A stretch of DNA of 64,000 bases from Aphelenchoides besseyi (GCA_024699855.1 JAMPIQ010000003.1:4278001-4342000), one strand, 5' to 3'. Numbered from the stretch's first letter, positions 46,833 through 62,400 are shown. Numbers and translations: made by a program. The notes: generated by a model from the letters alone, not told the origin.

Positions 46833-47808
46833 ATGGATTCGTTTATTCCGTTGGACGCCAAAGAAGCATCGATTATATCTCGGGCTGAAGATCGTGGCCG
46901 GGCATTGGCCGAAGTGAAAGACGAATTGAAGCTTTTGATTCAATGCATCGATTTGACAACATTGGCCGGAGATGATACTCGAACTCGTGTTGAGAAACTA
47001 ACCAACAAAGCGGTTCGACCCGTCGACTCGACGCCCGATCTTCAATGTGGTGCAGTTTGTGTTTACCCGGCTCGAGTTGTCGATGTCGTTAACCGTCTCA
47101 AATCGCTTCCGAATTCTTCAAAAGTTCACGTGGCATCAGGTGAGTTAAACAACTTTGTCTTTTTGAAGATTCTTATTTTAGTTGTTGGCGGATTTCCAAG
47201 TGGTCAGTATCACTTAGAATCTCGACTTTTGGAAACCAAGCTTGCTGTTCAAGATGGAGCTAATGAGGTTAGTAGTTTGTTGAAATTGTTTCTTATACGC
47301 ATTCCCCACACAGTGTGATATGGTCATTAATCGTGCCGCAGCGTTGGATGGTGACTGGGAAAGTAAGCTAACGTTTCAACAGTTAGATCTATGATTTGTT
47401 TTAGCGGTACGACATGAAGTCTCAGAATTTAAGCGTGTGGCTGGAAACGCTCATTTGAAAGTGATTCTGGCAGTTGGCGAATTGGATACCGACACCAACA
47501 TTCACATGGCTTCAATAGCAGCGATCAACGGTGGAGCTGATTTCATCAAAACTTCTACAGGAAAAGAAACCGTAAATGCGACTTTGCGTTCTGCTTTGAT
47601 CATGTGTCGTGCAATTCGTTATCATTTCGATAAAACCGGACAACGTGTGGGATTCAAGCCTGCGGGTGGAATTCGAACAGTTGAAGAAGCTCTCAGCTAT
47701 CGGGCACTTGTAGAAGAGGTAATTGGCAAAGAGTGGGTGAATCCGGAATTGTTTCGCATTGGCGCTTCAAGTTTATTGGATGCAGTGGTTGCCAAATTAG
47801 CTCAGTGA
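46833..47808 (+). CDS. DERA: deoxyribose-phosphate aldolase
   Basis: A class I aldolase that splits 2-deoxyribose-5-phosphate into glyceraldehyde-3-phosphate and acetaldehyde in deoxynucleoside catabolism. ATG 46833 gives MDSFIPLDAKEASI. The family blocks follow in order: LTTLAGDDTRTRVEKL, CGAVCVYPARVVDVV, VVGGFPSGQYHLESRL joined across an intron, CDMVINRAAALDGDWE, then ADFIKTSTGKETVNAT with the Schiff-base lysine, GFKPAGGIRT with the second lysine, and ELFRIGASSLLDAV. TAA/TGA context: the last codon is CAG and the stop is at 47806-47808. Introns are 40-45 nt. Confidence 0.95.
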
Positions 47809-47841
47809 AAGTGTGTTGTTGTTAGACGATAAATTTATTCT

Positions 47842-47847
47842 AATAAA
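47842..47847 (+). terminator. DERA poly(A) signal
   Basis: AATAAA about 35 nt after the DERA stop codon, within the gap between the convergent DERA and four-TM genes. Confidence 0.5.
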
Positions 47848-47888
47848 CAATTTTAAGTGAAAGACTGTTTGTGAGATCATTAGATAAA

Positions 47889-49156
47889 TTAAACAACCGT
47901 GTGAACTTCCAAGCGACCACCAGATGTTGAAGACTCGGGGGTTCGTTGATAGACTTTCGGCTTCGAGTTGAAACTCACTCGTTGCGGGCTTCTGCGGTTT
48001 AACGAACGTCCAGCCGGCGTTGTTGATCGACTTTTAAGAGCTGAAGGTGGGCGAGATGAACGTTGAGATCTTCGACGACTCCCAGCCGAATTCATTCGTC
48101 GTGACGAACGTAACTGAGCGACCCGAGCAAACTCGGCCGATGTAGTGGGTTGATGTAATGGTTGTAAGTTTTGTATTGGTCTTTTGGGAGATCTTGAACG
48201 TTCTCTTCTCCTCAATTTCCTTTGAATTTCGTACGGTGGTGGTGCATCCCAAACAACGTGCCACTGAATTACGTTTTGCTACAATAATTCACACAAAACT
48301 CACGGGTGGAACGTCAGCAGGAAGCGGATAATTGGATTGCGGTTCGTATTGTGCTCTTTCCAACGGTTTATCGGATCGTATAAAGCCGCGTAGTCGCATG
48401 AAATACATGAGAACGACAATGAAACATGGACCCTATAACAATCAACTGTAAATGTACATGACTCGAAATCTTACGTTTAGAGCGAGAGACAATACGAACT
48501 CCGCTACTGACATTGTTAACTGTTCATTGAAAACATCACCACTCCACCAAAGAATAGAATAAGCAGTAACACATGTAATCAACGGTGCAGCAGTAAAAAA
48601 CCAAGGGCAAATGAAACTTGTATTGCGCTATAAAACTAACGTCTAACTGATCTTTCCTGACAACTCACCTTAATTACACCGTAGAGCAAACCAAAAGACG
48701 TCAACAAATGAAGAAATGATAGTCCGATGCTAATCAATACAATCACATACATTGCTGAAAACAAATGGCTTGCTTCTATCTTCAGTTGCTCTCACCATTT
48801 ATCCTCCTTCTTTCTGGGGTTTCCGTGTAAATTGCGTAAAGTCCAGGAAAACGTGCTTGAAATCCATCGATACTAAAACTACAATCTTCTAATTTAACGG
48901 CATAAACTAACGCGTGAGTAGGTGGTAGCTGACGGTTTTCGTATTCCCATTGTCGCTCTTTTACTATCTAAACAAACTCATTAGAGCTAAACGATGCCAA
49001 TTGAATCACCTGAGTTTGCCATCCGAGAATTCCAAATTGTACCAAACAGAAGATCTAAAAAGACTGAATACTCAGTTTAACAGCCGACTATTTTACCAGA
49101 TTGTAAACAGCAATACCAATCGAAGTACAACGCAAACAAGCATACGGATCAGTCAT
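47889..49156 (-). CDS. four-transmembrane protein with basic serine-rich tail
   Basis: Start at 49156 (MTDPYACLRCTSIGIAVYNL). Exons joined by about 40-nt introns give TM1 (IFCLVQFGILGW), a large polar loop with one cysteine, TM2 (MYVIVLISIGLSFLHLL with a second hydrophobic turn), TM3 (PWFFTAAPLITCVTAYSILW) and TM4 (NGPCFIVVLMYFMRL). A cytoplasmic tail starts with PPPYEIQRKLRRRERSRS and continues as a long Ser/Arg/Pro region to TAA 47889-47891. The CxxC near the N-terminus and the PPPY-like motif are reminiscent of LAPTM-type lysosomal proteins and of small nematode tetraspan families, but I cannot assign one. Gene structure is well supported. Confidence 0.75.
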
Positions 49157-49624
49157 GATCGAATGCCGTTTAAATCGATTGGTCCATTTCAACACACGCT
49201 CCTTCTCTTCAACAAAACTTAAGACTCACAAAGCAAACACAAAAACTCGCTTGCGGCCACGAGACTTTCGCGTTGACAGAAAAAAATGCGATGCGATTGC
49301 ATTCTAAGGTCAATTCTCGTCGTTGCAAACCCACGATCTCATCGATTGCTCTGTTTCGATTCAATTGATTCACGGCTAGCTATAGCACGCACATTCTGCG
49401 TTGCATCAAAAACCTGTGCGGTTGCTTGCGGCCGACTCTCACGTCCGTCGGATGAGTCAAAGAGCGGTCGAGTTTTGTTTGCACGAGCTAGAATGACCAC
49501 TAGTTACACACACGGTGCGCACTTCCGATGACCGTTGCCATAGAAATTCGGTACAAATTTATTCATGTATTAACCACCACACAAACTCAATAAATAAGCA
49601 CAAGAATAGGGCGAATCAACGAGC
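49157..49624. other. intergenic spacer (four-TM gene / PSMD12)
   Basis: About 470 bp holding the four-TM gene promoter and the PSMD12 3'UTR. The short plus-strand frame at 49286-49531 has no recognised motif. Confidence 0.4.
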
Positions 49625-51373
49625 TTATTTCGCAGCGGCCAAAATCTTCTGATCATCCAGATGTCGATGGACCATTTCCTCCTTCGATACGAGATGGGAA
49701 ACTTTGTTGAGAATGTCGGTCAATTTGCGCACATTTGAACCCCAATTGTCAAGAGTCTCGATGTTTGCTTTGCGAGCCCGAAGATTGATAATGCGTGACG
49801 GACGATGAATTTTCGCATCAGGAATGACCCCCGTAACAATCAATTTGCACAAGAAAGCTTCCATCTCCTAAATGTTCGTAACAATCAAACTCCAAAATCG
49901 CAACAAACTCACGTCGACTGGAAACTCCAAAAGTTCAGCCATACGATCGAATGTAATTTGAGTATAATATTTGGCAATCATGCGAATGTTGTGTTCACCA
50001 ACACGTTCTTTGAACGCCTTCCATCGTTTTTCGCCATCCTCGCTCATCGTGAAAACCTAAGGTGGCGGTCCTTCATATTCAACTTCTAATCTTACATTAG
50101 GTGGCGCTGCAGATGCAGGGGTTCCTTTGCGTAACAACTGTTCATAAGTCGATACAATCGTATCCTTCCAGCCGATGATCTCTTCGTTAATGAAGAGTTC
50201 CAAAAGACTGTTGTATTCGGGAACCAGTTCCAATTGGCGAATGGCATGAATGCGATGAACTTGATCCCATTGCTCAGAGCCGTACGGTGACAGCAAAACG
50301 TAGACAACCACATTTTTCAAAATCTGAAAAAGACGATTGCAACGCTTAATGTCCGGTCTTGCATACTTCTTTCACTTTTCCATCGTCAGCCTGAACTTTT
50401 GGAGTGTCGAAAACACAACGATAATGACGACAAACGTCCAAATAGTTGTTATCGTTCAATCCGATAGCAATCTTGTATGTGTAAAACTCGAGTTTGAGAT
50501 CTTGAACCTAAACAAAATAAAGTTTTTTCTTTTCTTTTTCTCAACCTCATCAGATTTGTCCTCGAAAAACTTCGTACTGATCTTGTTAGAAATAATAGCA
50601 GCTCGAACAAAGTCTTTGCGTTGAATCGACAGACGCATCTGATCGAGCAAAAAGCGAACCTAAAGAACAGGCTTATTTTCGCAGTGTCTTTGAAGTGAAA
50701 AAGAACCTTTTCCTTAACTTCCATTGATCCAAAAGTCTCAACTTGCAATTCGATCAGAATGTTCCAGGCATCCTCCATTTTGCCTTCTGCTTCCAACTTC
50801 TTCGCAATTCGCATGGACAAACGAGCACGTTCCACTTCAACGTAGATCTTTCCAGCAGTCACCGTACGCAATGTCTCCACCAAACGATTACGTTCGGTTT
50901 CATTCGGCAACTTGTCGACCATTTCACAACAATCTTGGACCATGTTCTTGATGGCGAACTTGATCAATGCGCGTTTCTTCGACATGGTAACAATCGTTTC
51001 GTTGAGCAAATTCCAATTCTTCGCTTCAAATGCCAACTTGACCATATGACGTAAAATTCGAGAATTTGATCGCATATCGGCACCCAATCGACTTTGTTTC
51101 TCCAAGAGCACCAATGAGTCAATGGCTGAAGAAACGTTTGTCTGAACAATATGAATTTATTTCGCTGTAAACAACCCAAACCTTGGCAAGTTGATCGGCT
51201 TTTGGAAGCGCTTCATCGACTTGAGGTGCATAATCGACCTCCATTTTCACCAATTTGCCATCTCCAATATTCTGCGATGTGAAGGCCGCCAATTCGTCGG
51301 CATTCTGAGGTCGATTGTCCTTTGGCTTCTCCACGGGAATGGGCGACACAGTAACACGACGATCTTCAGGCAT
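49625..51373 (-). CDS. PSMD12: 26S proteasome non-ATPase subunit 12 (Rpn5)
   Basis: A lid subunit of the 19S regulator with a helical-repeat solenoid and a C-terminal PCI domain. The N-terminal block is [20 protein letters not shown]. Later blocks are [57 protein letters not shown] and, near the end, [20 protein letters not shown] (read on the minus strand near 49960), then the winged-helix exon with [13 protein letters not shown]. The stop is at 49625-49627. ATG 51373 (MPEDRR) is chosen because it follows a TTACAG acceptor; a Met at 51421 would add a short unlike leader. The gene is divergent from the NSUN5/METTL2 locus with 289 bp between start codons. Confidence 0.93.
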
Positions 51374-51662
51374 ATCTTCAACTTCTGTAATAAAACGCTT
51401 AAGAGATCGAAAGCAAAACATGTCAATTTGTGAACGGAAATCGCGTCATAAACAACATTATAAACACATTGTCCTATTTAGAATTATGAAGACAATTTAC
51501 AAGAACATTAAGTTATTTCTATTAAAATAATGTTCACTCTGTCGTTAGAATTGTCATCAAGGTTGGCATTTCGAACAGATTTTCCCTTGAAAACCCAACA
51601 AAACTCTTTTAGCTGGCCTTATAACTTTCAACGATCGTTTTGTATTTAGTTTATTTTGTCTC
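51374..51662. promoter_or_regulatory. bidirectional promoter region (PSMD12 / NSUN5-METTL2)
   Basis: The 289 bp between the divergent start codons must hold both promoters. A GTATTTAG acceptor-like sequence near 51650 precedes the NSUN5 ATG by about 13 nt and could take a spliced leader. No TATA box is obvious. Confidence 0.35.
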
Positions 51663-54165
<2,503 letters not shown>

Positions 54166-54207
54166 CTGATTGTTTTTGTTAAGTTTTCTGATGTTGTTAA
54201 TCCTTTC

Positions 54208-54213
54208 AATAAA
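54208..54213 (+). terminator. NSUN5 poly(A) signal
   Basis: AATAAA 43 nt after the NSUN5 stop codon. Confidence 0.5.
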
Positions 54214-54661
54214 ACATGACTTCATCTCTTTGGACTATAAATTTGAAGAGTCGGAGTCTTAACCGCTTTGTGCTAGAAACTTTTCGCAGTTCACTGTCAA
54301 TAAACTGCAATTGTCTCTAAACATCGTTGTGTGTTGATTGCAACAATATTCACATTCCAACTAACAACAAACAATCCAATTGACCGAAAACAGCAGTTTC
54401 ACGTGTTTATTCTTGTCATAGTTCAACAAAAGAGAACTACTTAGATTGTCCAACGTGTTTCAACGGCTTTCCTTCGTGATCCGTAGCAATGATAAGATTC
54501 TTCTGTTCAGCTAAAACATCGAAATAATGACTGTCTGCAGAAATGCTTTACGACAATAAAAACGAGCGAATTTGCAGGGAATCGTAACGAAAATTGGCAT
54601 TTTTCCTTGAAAATCGCGAACTTTCGCTTATTTTTACGGTGGTAACGCATTTCTGCAGAAA
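54214..54661. other. convergent 3' spacer (NSUN5 / PDZ gene)
   Basis: About 450 bp of apparent 3'UTR and spacer. No open frame or RNA-gene-like structure that I can support. Confidence 0.4.
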
Positions 54662-55596
54662 TCATTTCAACGACTTAAATTTGATCTGGACTCGTCCTTT
54701 ACTGGCTTGACCGCGACTCATGATTCCCGTCTAAACAAATGCGAACAGTCCATTTGATCGTCTACTCACTTTCTTTATCACAGGTCCCTTTTGCATCTTT
54801 GCGTTTTGTCGCTGAACGATGTCGCGAATATCCGAGTTCATTGCCACAGATGGTGGTTGCAATTCAGAAGCAGCCATTGCTTGACGAGTTGCATTCTTTG
54901 CTTCATCGCTCTCAGCGCGCTCGATGACTAACGTGACCGTTCGAAACTTCTGAAAGAGGACGATGAAATCGAAAAAAATGTCGAAGGACCTGAAGTGAAC
55001 GCAAAAGAAGATCACGAGCCACGTCTTTGTCGCTGACTGGATTACCGTTTACGTCGATGAGACGATCGCCCAACATCAATGCACGAGCCGACAAAGAGCC
55101 ATCGTCGACACGGGAAACGAACACTTTGTTCTGGTGATGTTTGATGCCCAGTCCAAACTTGCATCCTTTCTGGTAGTCGATTTGGATCAGACGATAAGCG
55201 TAGCCGGGACGTCGTTGAACGTTTTTTTCGCGTTCCGGTGGCAAGAGTTGAACTTCATTCTGAAGATCAAAAGGTGATTTAATCGATGGGTAGAAACTTA
55301 CCGTCTTGAGCCCCCGAGTCACTTCGATGTGCATCGTATTTGTTTGAGCCGCGATATGTTCGAATTCTTCCAACGTTTTCATGGGAATATCGTTCACCTG
55401 CAAACATAACTGAACTTCTGTATCTCAATTCTTAAGTCACTTGAATGATCTTGTCGCCAATCTCACATTTTCCGGTGAACGGTCCGCCATCACGAATTGC
55501 AATTACGTGAAGATTTTCACTGACTTTTATTCCCCAATCTAAGTTTCCTTCCAGTTCGACATCGAAGACGAGATCCGGTTGTTCGTCCTGAGCCAT
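54662..55596 (-). CDS. protein with two PDZ domains
   Basis: Start at 55596 (MAQDEQPDLVFDVELEGNLD). PDZ 1 contains WGIKVSENLHVIAIRDGGPF, GKCEIGDKIIQVNDIPM and EEFEHIAAQTNTMHIEVTRG. PDZ 2 contains KFGLGIKHHQNKVFVSRVDD, GSLSARALMLGDRLIDVNGN and VARDLLLRS, with the last strand RTVTLVIERA after an intron. The carboxylate-binding GLGI-type loops are GIKV and GLGI. The tail is Ala/Gln/Lys-rich and ends GRVQIKFKSLK then TGA at 54662-54664. Such small double-PDZ proteins act as scaffolds; the binding partner is unknown and I do not assign a named orthologue. Introns are about 40-45 nt. Confidence 0.85.
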
Positions 55597-55993
55597 CGGA
55601 AAAGCAAGCAAGCAGTCAGAATGAAATCAACAGCGAAGATTGGCAAGTTAAACAGCTTGTCGTGGACATTAAAGATATGCAAATTTTGCATATCAAACGA
55701 AATTAGCAACAATGAACAGTAAAATGAAAGGCAAACAAACGGTCCTCTTGTTGACCGCACCGGAAGATAGCAAATCGAATTGCTGTATCGGCGACTTAAC
55801 GACGTCGACTCTCGACCAAGTTGATATTTGAGTATTTCGAGCAGCGTAAGTAAACAATCGCGAGTAAATGCTTCGCAAGTTCGTGAGTTTCAGAGTTCGT
55901 CGAGCTGATCCCCAATTTGTTTTCGTCCATCAGAGACACTTTTGTCGCAGCCAAGAATTCCAGTTGCTACACGTTCTCTCGACAGCCTGTGAA

Positions 55994-58747
55994 ATGTGGC
56001 TTCTTCATCTGTTACTGTTCATTAATTTATCTGCTGCAGAATTGGAAGTTCAACAGATTGAACCCGTCGATCAAGTAGTTCCATTGGAGAGACCCTGCAA
56101 TCCTCTTGTCAATCGGGAATGGACGCCGATTCCTCACGATCCTCATCGATTCTTATTTTGCCATCCGATTCGTCGCGTATTCGTTGAGGAAGCATGCAGG
56201 AAAGAAAGGGGTATTCGAAAACTTTTCAATCCACTTACTCAACGTTGCGTTCTACCTTCAACTACTACCGAAAGCTCCGCAACAACAACAATTCAGTCGA
56301 CGACCAAAAAGCCAAATGTAACTCAACGTCGACATCCGATTTATTCGCGTTACGGCATTGTTGGTAGTGATTTGCTCGGGCAGAAGCTTCGATTATCACG
56401 ACCTTTAGCTGAAATTGAAAGTGGTCGTTCGTCGCTTTTGTTGAACTCCATGAATTTGAAATGTCCGATTGGACGTCTACCAAAGCGACAAGCCAACTCA
56501 TTGGATCCCATTAGGTGCAACTCGAGTGACAGTCGAGCGTGTGGTTCGAGTGGAGAATTTCGTTGCACGTTTGACAACGCAACAACCGACCATGGAATTT
56601 GTTGTCAGCGATTGCCCATTGGTCTAACCAAATGTCCTCCTCAAATGACTCCGCTTGTTGAAGCCGATTCGACGGTAATTCAAAAGAAAATTATAATGCA
56701 ACTTCAATTTTCAGGTGAGAGCCTGTGGTAAAAGACCGGGTTTGTGTCGAGCGGTTGGTTCGGTTTGTGTTTTTGACGAGTCCACTGGAGATTTCCATTG
56801 CTGTGTTCCGGAACCGCCGAATGGTTGGGAAATTGAATCGAATGAACGGCCGACAACCGCAATCAATGTGCTTTACGTTGGTGGAGCTCAAAAACGGCCC
56901 ACTCGTTTTCAAAAGCCACGAATCAATGCTGTTGAAGAAGAAGATGGATGTCCGCGTGGCGAATCAGCTTTCTACGATTTAAGAACCGGAAATCCACTTC
57001 AATGCAACGCCGAGCTGATTAAAGGTTGTGTTTCTATTTGATTGTGTAAACAAGATCTTCAGACTGGCAAATTGGGCCATCGGTTTGTCCACATGGTTTT
57101 TATTGTCGTGATACTCGATCGAAAGGAGCGCAATGTTGCGGTTCAAACGGAGGATTTTGTCCGTTGAATAGCGCAATTTTAACGTCTCCAACGAATGGAA
57201 AGCGAGTAACTTGCAGTCGTCAAGGAACCGGCTGTCCAGAGGGATATTTTTGCGATCTTCGAACTCACACGTGTTGCGCATTAGAACCGTTGACTGCCAA
57301 ATGTCCATATGGTTTGGCTGCCTATCAAACAGATGGCAAAGCACGACGATGTAAGTTAACACCGTGTCCCGATGGTTATGAATGCTCTAATCGATATAAT
57401 GAATCATTCTGTTGTCCAACTGCAGGTATCAAATAATAGTTGATTGACTTACTTTTGTTTTAAGAACGTGTATGTACGATGAAGCAAAATGAAGGTTTAC
57501 ATTGTCCGTCTTCTACGCCAGAACGTTTTTTCTATTACGATGCGGAAACTGGTGAATGTCGTCCTTTCAATTTCTCGGGATGTTCCGGAAGCGATAATCG
57601 ATTTAAGACCTACGAATTATGTGAAACTTTCTGTCATTTAACAAGTAACAACATTCGTCTTTATCAAATTGATATCAAGTTTAGATATCTGTCCGTTGGG
57701 TGTTCCACTTCGACGAGCTGATGGCCAACTGATCACATGTAATGAAGGACGATCTTGTGGTCAAAATTTCACTTGTCATTCAACGGTAAGTGGATAACAA
57801 ACGGTTTCAAGAAGTTTGTTTTAGTATCGAGGAAAATTTTGTTGTCAACTATCAGGTCAATTAAACGTTAATAATCGTTCCAAACTCTTATGTTTTGTAG
57901 AAAGTAGCGTGTGTCCAGCCAACACAAAACCCTATGTTTCGAAAGGAAAACCGATGGAATGTCAAGAAGATCGTGAATGTCCATCGTTTTTCCGTTGTGT
58001 ACGCGATCAACGTTATCTGAATGGTTATTGTTGTTCGGGATTAGAGCCATTTAGACAAGTAGAAACAAAGAAATTGCCCACTGATTTGAACGTTTGCACT
58101 GATGGTCAACAACCATTACGAACACCGGACAAAGAAATTCAAATTTGCGTATTCGATGATCTATACGGCTGTCCGACTGCTTATGAATGTCAACTTAACA
58201 GCTATTACGGTCGATATCAATGCTGTCCGACAACAAACTCGACTGCTGTCATTGAAACAGCGATTTGTCCCGCCGGTATGAATCCGCAATTTCATCCGAC
58301 AACTCGTGAACCCGTGAACTGTGAACCGGAAGAAGAATGGCAAAGTGGATGTCCACCGTTCAGTAAATGCGAGTATTCACACGGCTATCGCAAACACATT
58401 TGTTGTGAACCGGACAATCTGAAAACTTTACTGGAGATGACAAAGAAAACGTCTCCATTCTTATGGAAAGGTGATTGCAACAACCAACAGACCTATCAGC
58501 AATCATGTTCTAGGAATAAAACCTGCCCAATTCGGTTGTATTCAATCATACAGTTGCATGATTGTTGATCCGAATACTCGCTGCATCGATTGGGTTTGTC
58601 ATTGCACCAACGGATTAGTTGCTTATAAAGGAACTTGTGGTGGGAACAAAACTTAGTATTTTGTTTATTCGATTTTCAGTGAAACAGTGTCCAATGGGAT
58701 ACATCGACTCCAATGGTCTGTGCATTCGTTTAAAACCGGACAATTGA
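55994..58747 (+). CDS. secreted cysteine-rich protein with a Kunitz domain
   Basis: ATG 55994 begins a signal peptide (MWLLHLLLFINLSAAE). A chitin-binding-like region with CNPLVNREWTPI and FLFCHPIRR follows, then a Ser/Thr-rich linker. After that come many repeats of a lustrin/EB-like module: CP-G..., C...C, then CC about every 40-50 residues (for example ECPSFFRCVRDQRYLNGYCC and GCPTAYECQLNSYYGRYQCC). One Kunitz-type inhibitor domain lies at about 57490-57650 (FFYYDAETGECRPFNFSGCS, then NRF and a final CETFC). The gene ends with CPMGYIDSNGLCIRLKPDN and TGA 58745-58747. Proteins of this build occur in nematode cuticle and extracellular matrix. Some exon joins in the middle are approximate. 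Confidence 0.82.
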
Positions 58748-59406
58748 TTTTCGCTTCGCTCATCAAACGGCCGGGTTACACTTCCAACAGCATTCCAGTT
58801 TTTGTTTTACTAATGTAAGAGTTGTTGGATAAAAATTTAACATTGCAAACGATCTCAATTTCCAACCCAAAACAAGTTGATAAAAAAAGAACAAAAAACA
58901 TTAGCTCTTAAACAATCAGTAAAATGAAAAAGATTGAAAAATGTTTCTCGTTTGATTTACTCTTTATATCACGACGATAATTACGGGAAATACATCGAAT
59001 ACATAGAAGTTAGGCGACTAAATCGAAGCGTTCACTGGAAAAAAAGCATTTTGGAGTCTACAACAAACTCAAGAAGATTCGTAAAAAGAAAAACCGCCCG
59101 TTTCACAACCCAAGCAACACTCAAAACCGCAGGAGAGAAAAAAACAACGAACAGCAAAAGTAAAGACCACTCGATGTGTAAATTCAGCATGGGCCAAGAA
59201 AGTCCAATGCACATTAAGCCGCTCACAAACAAGGCCACCTAAATCGAAACGACCCGGACATTGGTATATGACGAAAAAAGGAAACAAGAAAGCGGGACAC
59301 TTCAGAGATACCATGTATTACAAAAAACAATAAATTACACGGAGTACAGATTAATCATCATTCTTTCAAGAAAAACAACAACAACAATAACGGAAAATTT
59401 GGGCAC
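58748..59406. other. convergent 3' spacer (Kunitz gene / eIF4G)
   Basis: About 660 bp between two convergent genes. A lysine-rich plus-strand frame at 58934-59242 reflects A-rich sequence and lacks recognisable features. A minus-strand AATAAA candidate (TTTATT as written) lies near 58962 and others occur, but I do not assign one. Confidence 0.4.
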
Positions 59407-62400
59407 TTAATGACGTTCACGAGACGCTTTTCTCGAAATGTTCGTGGGCTCTTTTTTCTGTCCTACTACGCTCCAGCTTCCGCCGTCACTTTCACCGGAA
59501 TGATCGTTTGTTGGTTGAGCAGCAACTGTCAAATTTTGACCTAAAGTCGACGAATTCACGACTGTGGTTGATCCTTCAGTTTTTGTGAAGAAACTACTAC
59601 GTCCGGAATTAGCTCCAAGTTTCGAGTTTAAACCGTCGTTTGTCAACAGCTAAATGACATCCAAAATAAGAAAGAAAAGAAAGTTCCTACTTTTTTCATT
59701 GACACAGTCGGTTTTGGTGCGCTGTTGCCAACACTGCTGCTTGCGTTTGCTGCTGAAGCCAATTTTTCGTTACGATTCTTCTTGATCTCTAACGACGCAC
59801 GTCCGCCGTAGCGTTGTTGAGGTTGTTGTTGACGTTCTTTGGCTTTTTGTTGAGCATCATACTGAAACGGATCGCATATGATTCCGAACATCGAATGTGT
59901 TTAACTAACCGCATTACGTTCTTTTGTCTTTTCGGCGTCTTCCTTCTTTGCGTCTTCATGAATTTCGGCGATTGTTTTCGGTCCTTTGTCCAAATTTCGT
60001 TGCTTATAACCCGCTTTTACGAAGTCCTCGAAATTCATGATCATGACTTTGACCTTTGTCGAAACTTCGTCCTTGATTCCCGAAACCCAATGTAAGAATA
60101 TTTCGACGTTGTCGACTCGATCGGAACGTTTGTTGTCTTCGCGTTTCTTTTTGGCTTCCGGGTGGAAATAAATGTTGGCGACCAACTCCAGTAGCTCGAT
60201 TCCGTATTGAACGTAAATGTCGTCTTTGTTCTCCTAAAGTTTTTCGACATTACAACTATTCATTAGCTTGATTGCACTTACATTATAAGCCATTTTCAAC
60301 ATGTACATACACGAGCTAACCACCATGTCGGACAATAAAGCGGCAGTGTAAAGATAGGAAATGAATCTGAAATTTTGAGAACATTGAACCGATAATTAGA
60401 ACGCAAAATTACTTGATGTTTCCTAACAAACCGCGCTTCTCTTTGCCTTTCAACAACTCGAGTCGTTCCTCCAAGTCCGCTTTCTTCTTTGCGTCTGTTT
60501 CGGCCTATAAATAAACTTTAAATGCTCGAATCTAAAACAACAGACCTCAATTTTTTCTTGAAGCTCTTTGATTGCATCGCCGTACATGGATGTGTTCTCG
60601 AAAGTCTGCTGGCACTTCTGGATTAAAGCACGGAAGAAAGTGTTCTCTCCTCGACCACCACGATCCACTTGTCCTTTGCAAATGTTTGTGTACAACGGGC
60701 AGAACTTCGGCTCTTCGATCGCTTTGTCGAAAATTAGATCAATTGAAATGACTTGAAGTCGAGGATCATCTTCGACATTCAATGCGTAGAAATCTTGAGC
60801 CAATTGTTCGTAGTTCGTTGGAGTGATTTTGTTGAGAATCGAACGGATTTCTTTCCGCGAAGCCTCGTACTTCTTCTCCGTTTCGTCCATTTCCTTGTCG
60901 GCACGTCGTTTGGGTTTCCACGCGTTTTCGGCGGGACGCAACATCTCCGGTGGTGGAGGTGGTCGACACTCAGTTCGATTAAATGAAGGACGACTTGGAA
61001 GGTTGTTCTTGGTACGACGTATCTTTGAATCGCTGTTTCGTGCGTGATATGGTGTTTTATTGCGATTTGGACCGACGATAGTTTGATTGTTGTTCATTTG
61101 CCAGTTTGGATTGAAATTGTTGTGAGTTGCCGGATACTTCGCACGAGAGTGTTGTTGTGGTGGTGGATCGCAACTAATATCCAAACAAAGACGTTGCAAA
61201 TCCTTCATGATGTCCGGATGCGGCTGCGACTTTTTGAAACGCTAAAATACACCAAGTCCTTTGCGTATTCTCGAAACCATTGATTACCTTGTAAATTGTG
61301 TGAAACATGTCAAGAACAACAAAACTGTACTTTCGATTTTGAATGTTTTCGTATTCTTCATTCCAAAGTTGTGTGGCCGAATCTTCGAGTTCCGAAAAAT
61401 CTTCTTCGGGAGCTTGATTAGTCTGCTCGGGAGTCGGAGTGTCGCTAGGTATAACTGGTGTACTTGACGGTGTATGTGTTTCTGGCACAGTTGCCTCCGG
61501 CTCCTCAGTCACGGTATCGGAAATTAAAGACGGTTCCAACGACGCAGCCTTTGGTCCATTAGTCGCGATTACTGTTTCCTGATTGGAGCTAATCGATGGC
61601 GGTGGAGCAGAAGCTGAAGTCGGCGGTTTCTCCTGCTCATCAGTTGGCGGCGTGGAGTTTTGCGGCGGCGTTGGAGCTGCTGGTGAAACCGATTGAACTG
61701 CAGTCGGGGAAGGAGAAGTCTTCGGTTCGGGCGGCGGTTTGCTATTTGTATCGATGGCTCGAGTCGCGATAGCTTTTGCAAATCGTTGTTTTGCGTCTTC
61801 TTCCGGTTTCTCCTCTTTTACTGGCTGTTCCTTTTGTGAAGCAGCTGATTGATCTTCTAAATAAGAATTGAGTCAATAGAAATTTAATGAAACTGACCAT
61901 TAGAAGGCTTTGTGTCCAAAACAACTTCTTTCTCGGTTTTGGGATCCACGATCTTCAAAATCTTCTTCTTCTGAGGTTCAGGCTGCAGTGTTGGAGCGGC
62001 AACCGGTTGAACGTTTTGCATCTGCTGCATTGATGGTAATGTCATAAAACCCCCGTTCTGTTGCGTTGTATAATTATATTGATAATTGCCATCTGGAAGT
62101 ATGAACGATTGTTGGAAGGGTTGAGACATTGGCTGTTGAACAGAGTAATGATGCGGATAACTGAAAGAAATAATCTCAAGCACAGTCGTTTAAAAAGAAC
62201 CACTTACTGCATTTGATAATTCTGATTAGCATAATTGTGATGGCCGCCATTACTCACACTAACCAGCATTCGTTGATCTTGATGGTTTATCGTACGTTGA
62301 ATGTTGGCGTCCGGCGACAAGTACAAAGTCGGGTTCCTGAAACAAACGATACAGTGTCTTATAGTGACAACACAACTTACACATTATTGCTGTAGAACGT

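Noticed and set aside
59032..59314. Minus-strand hydrophobic frames downstream of eIF4G
   Set aside because: They are complements of an A-rich, lysine-coding-like spacer and have no motif or exon context.
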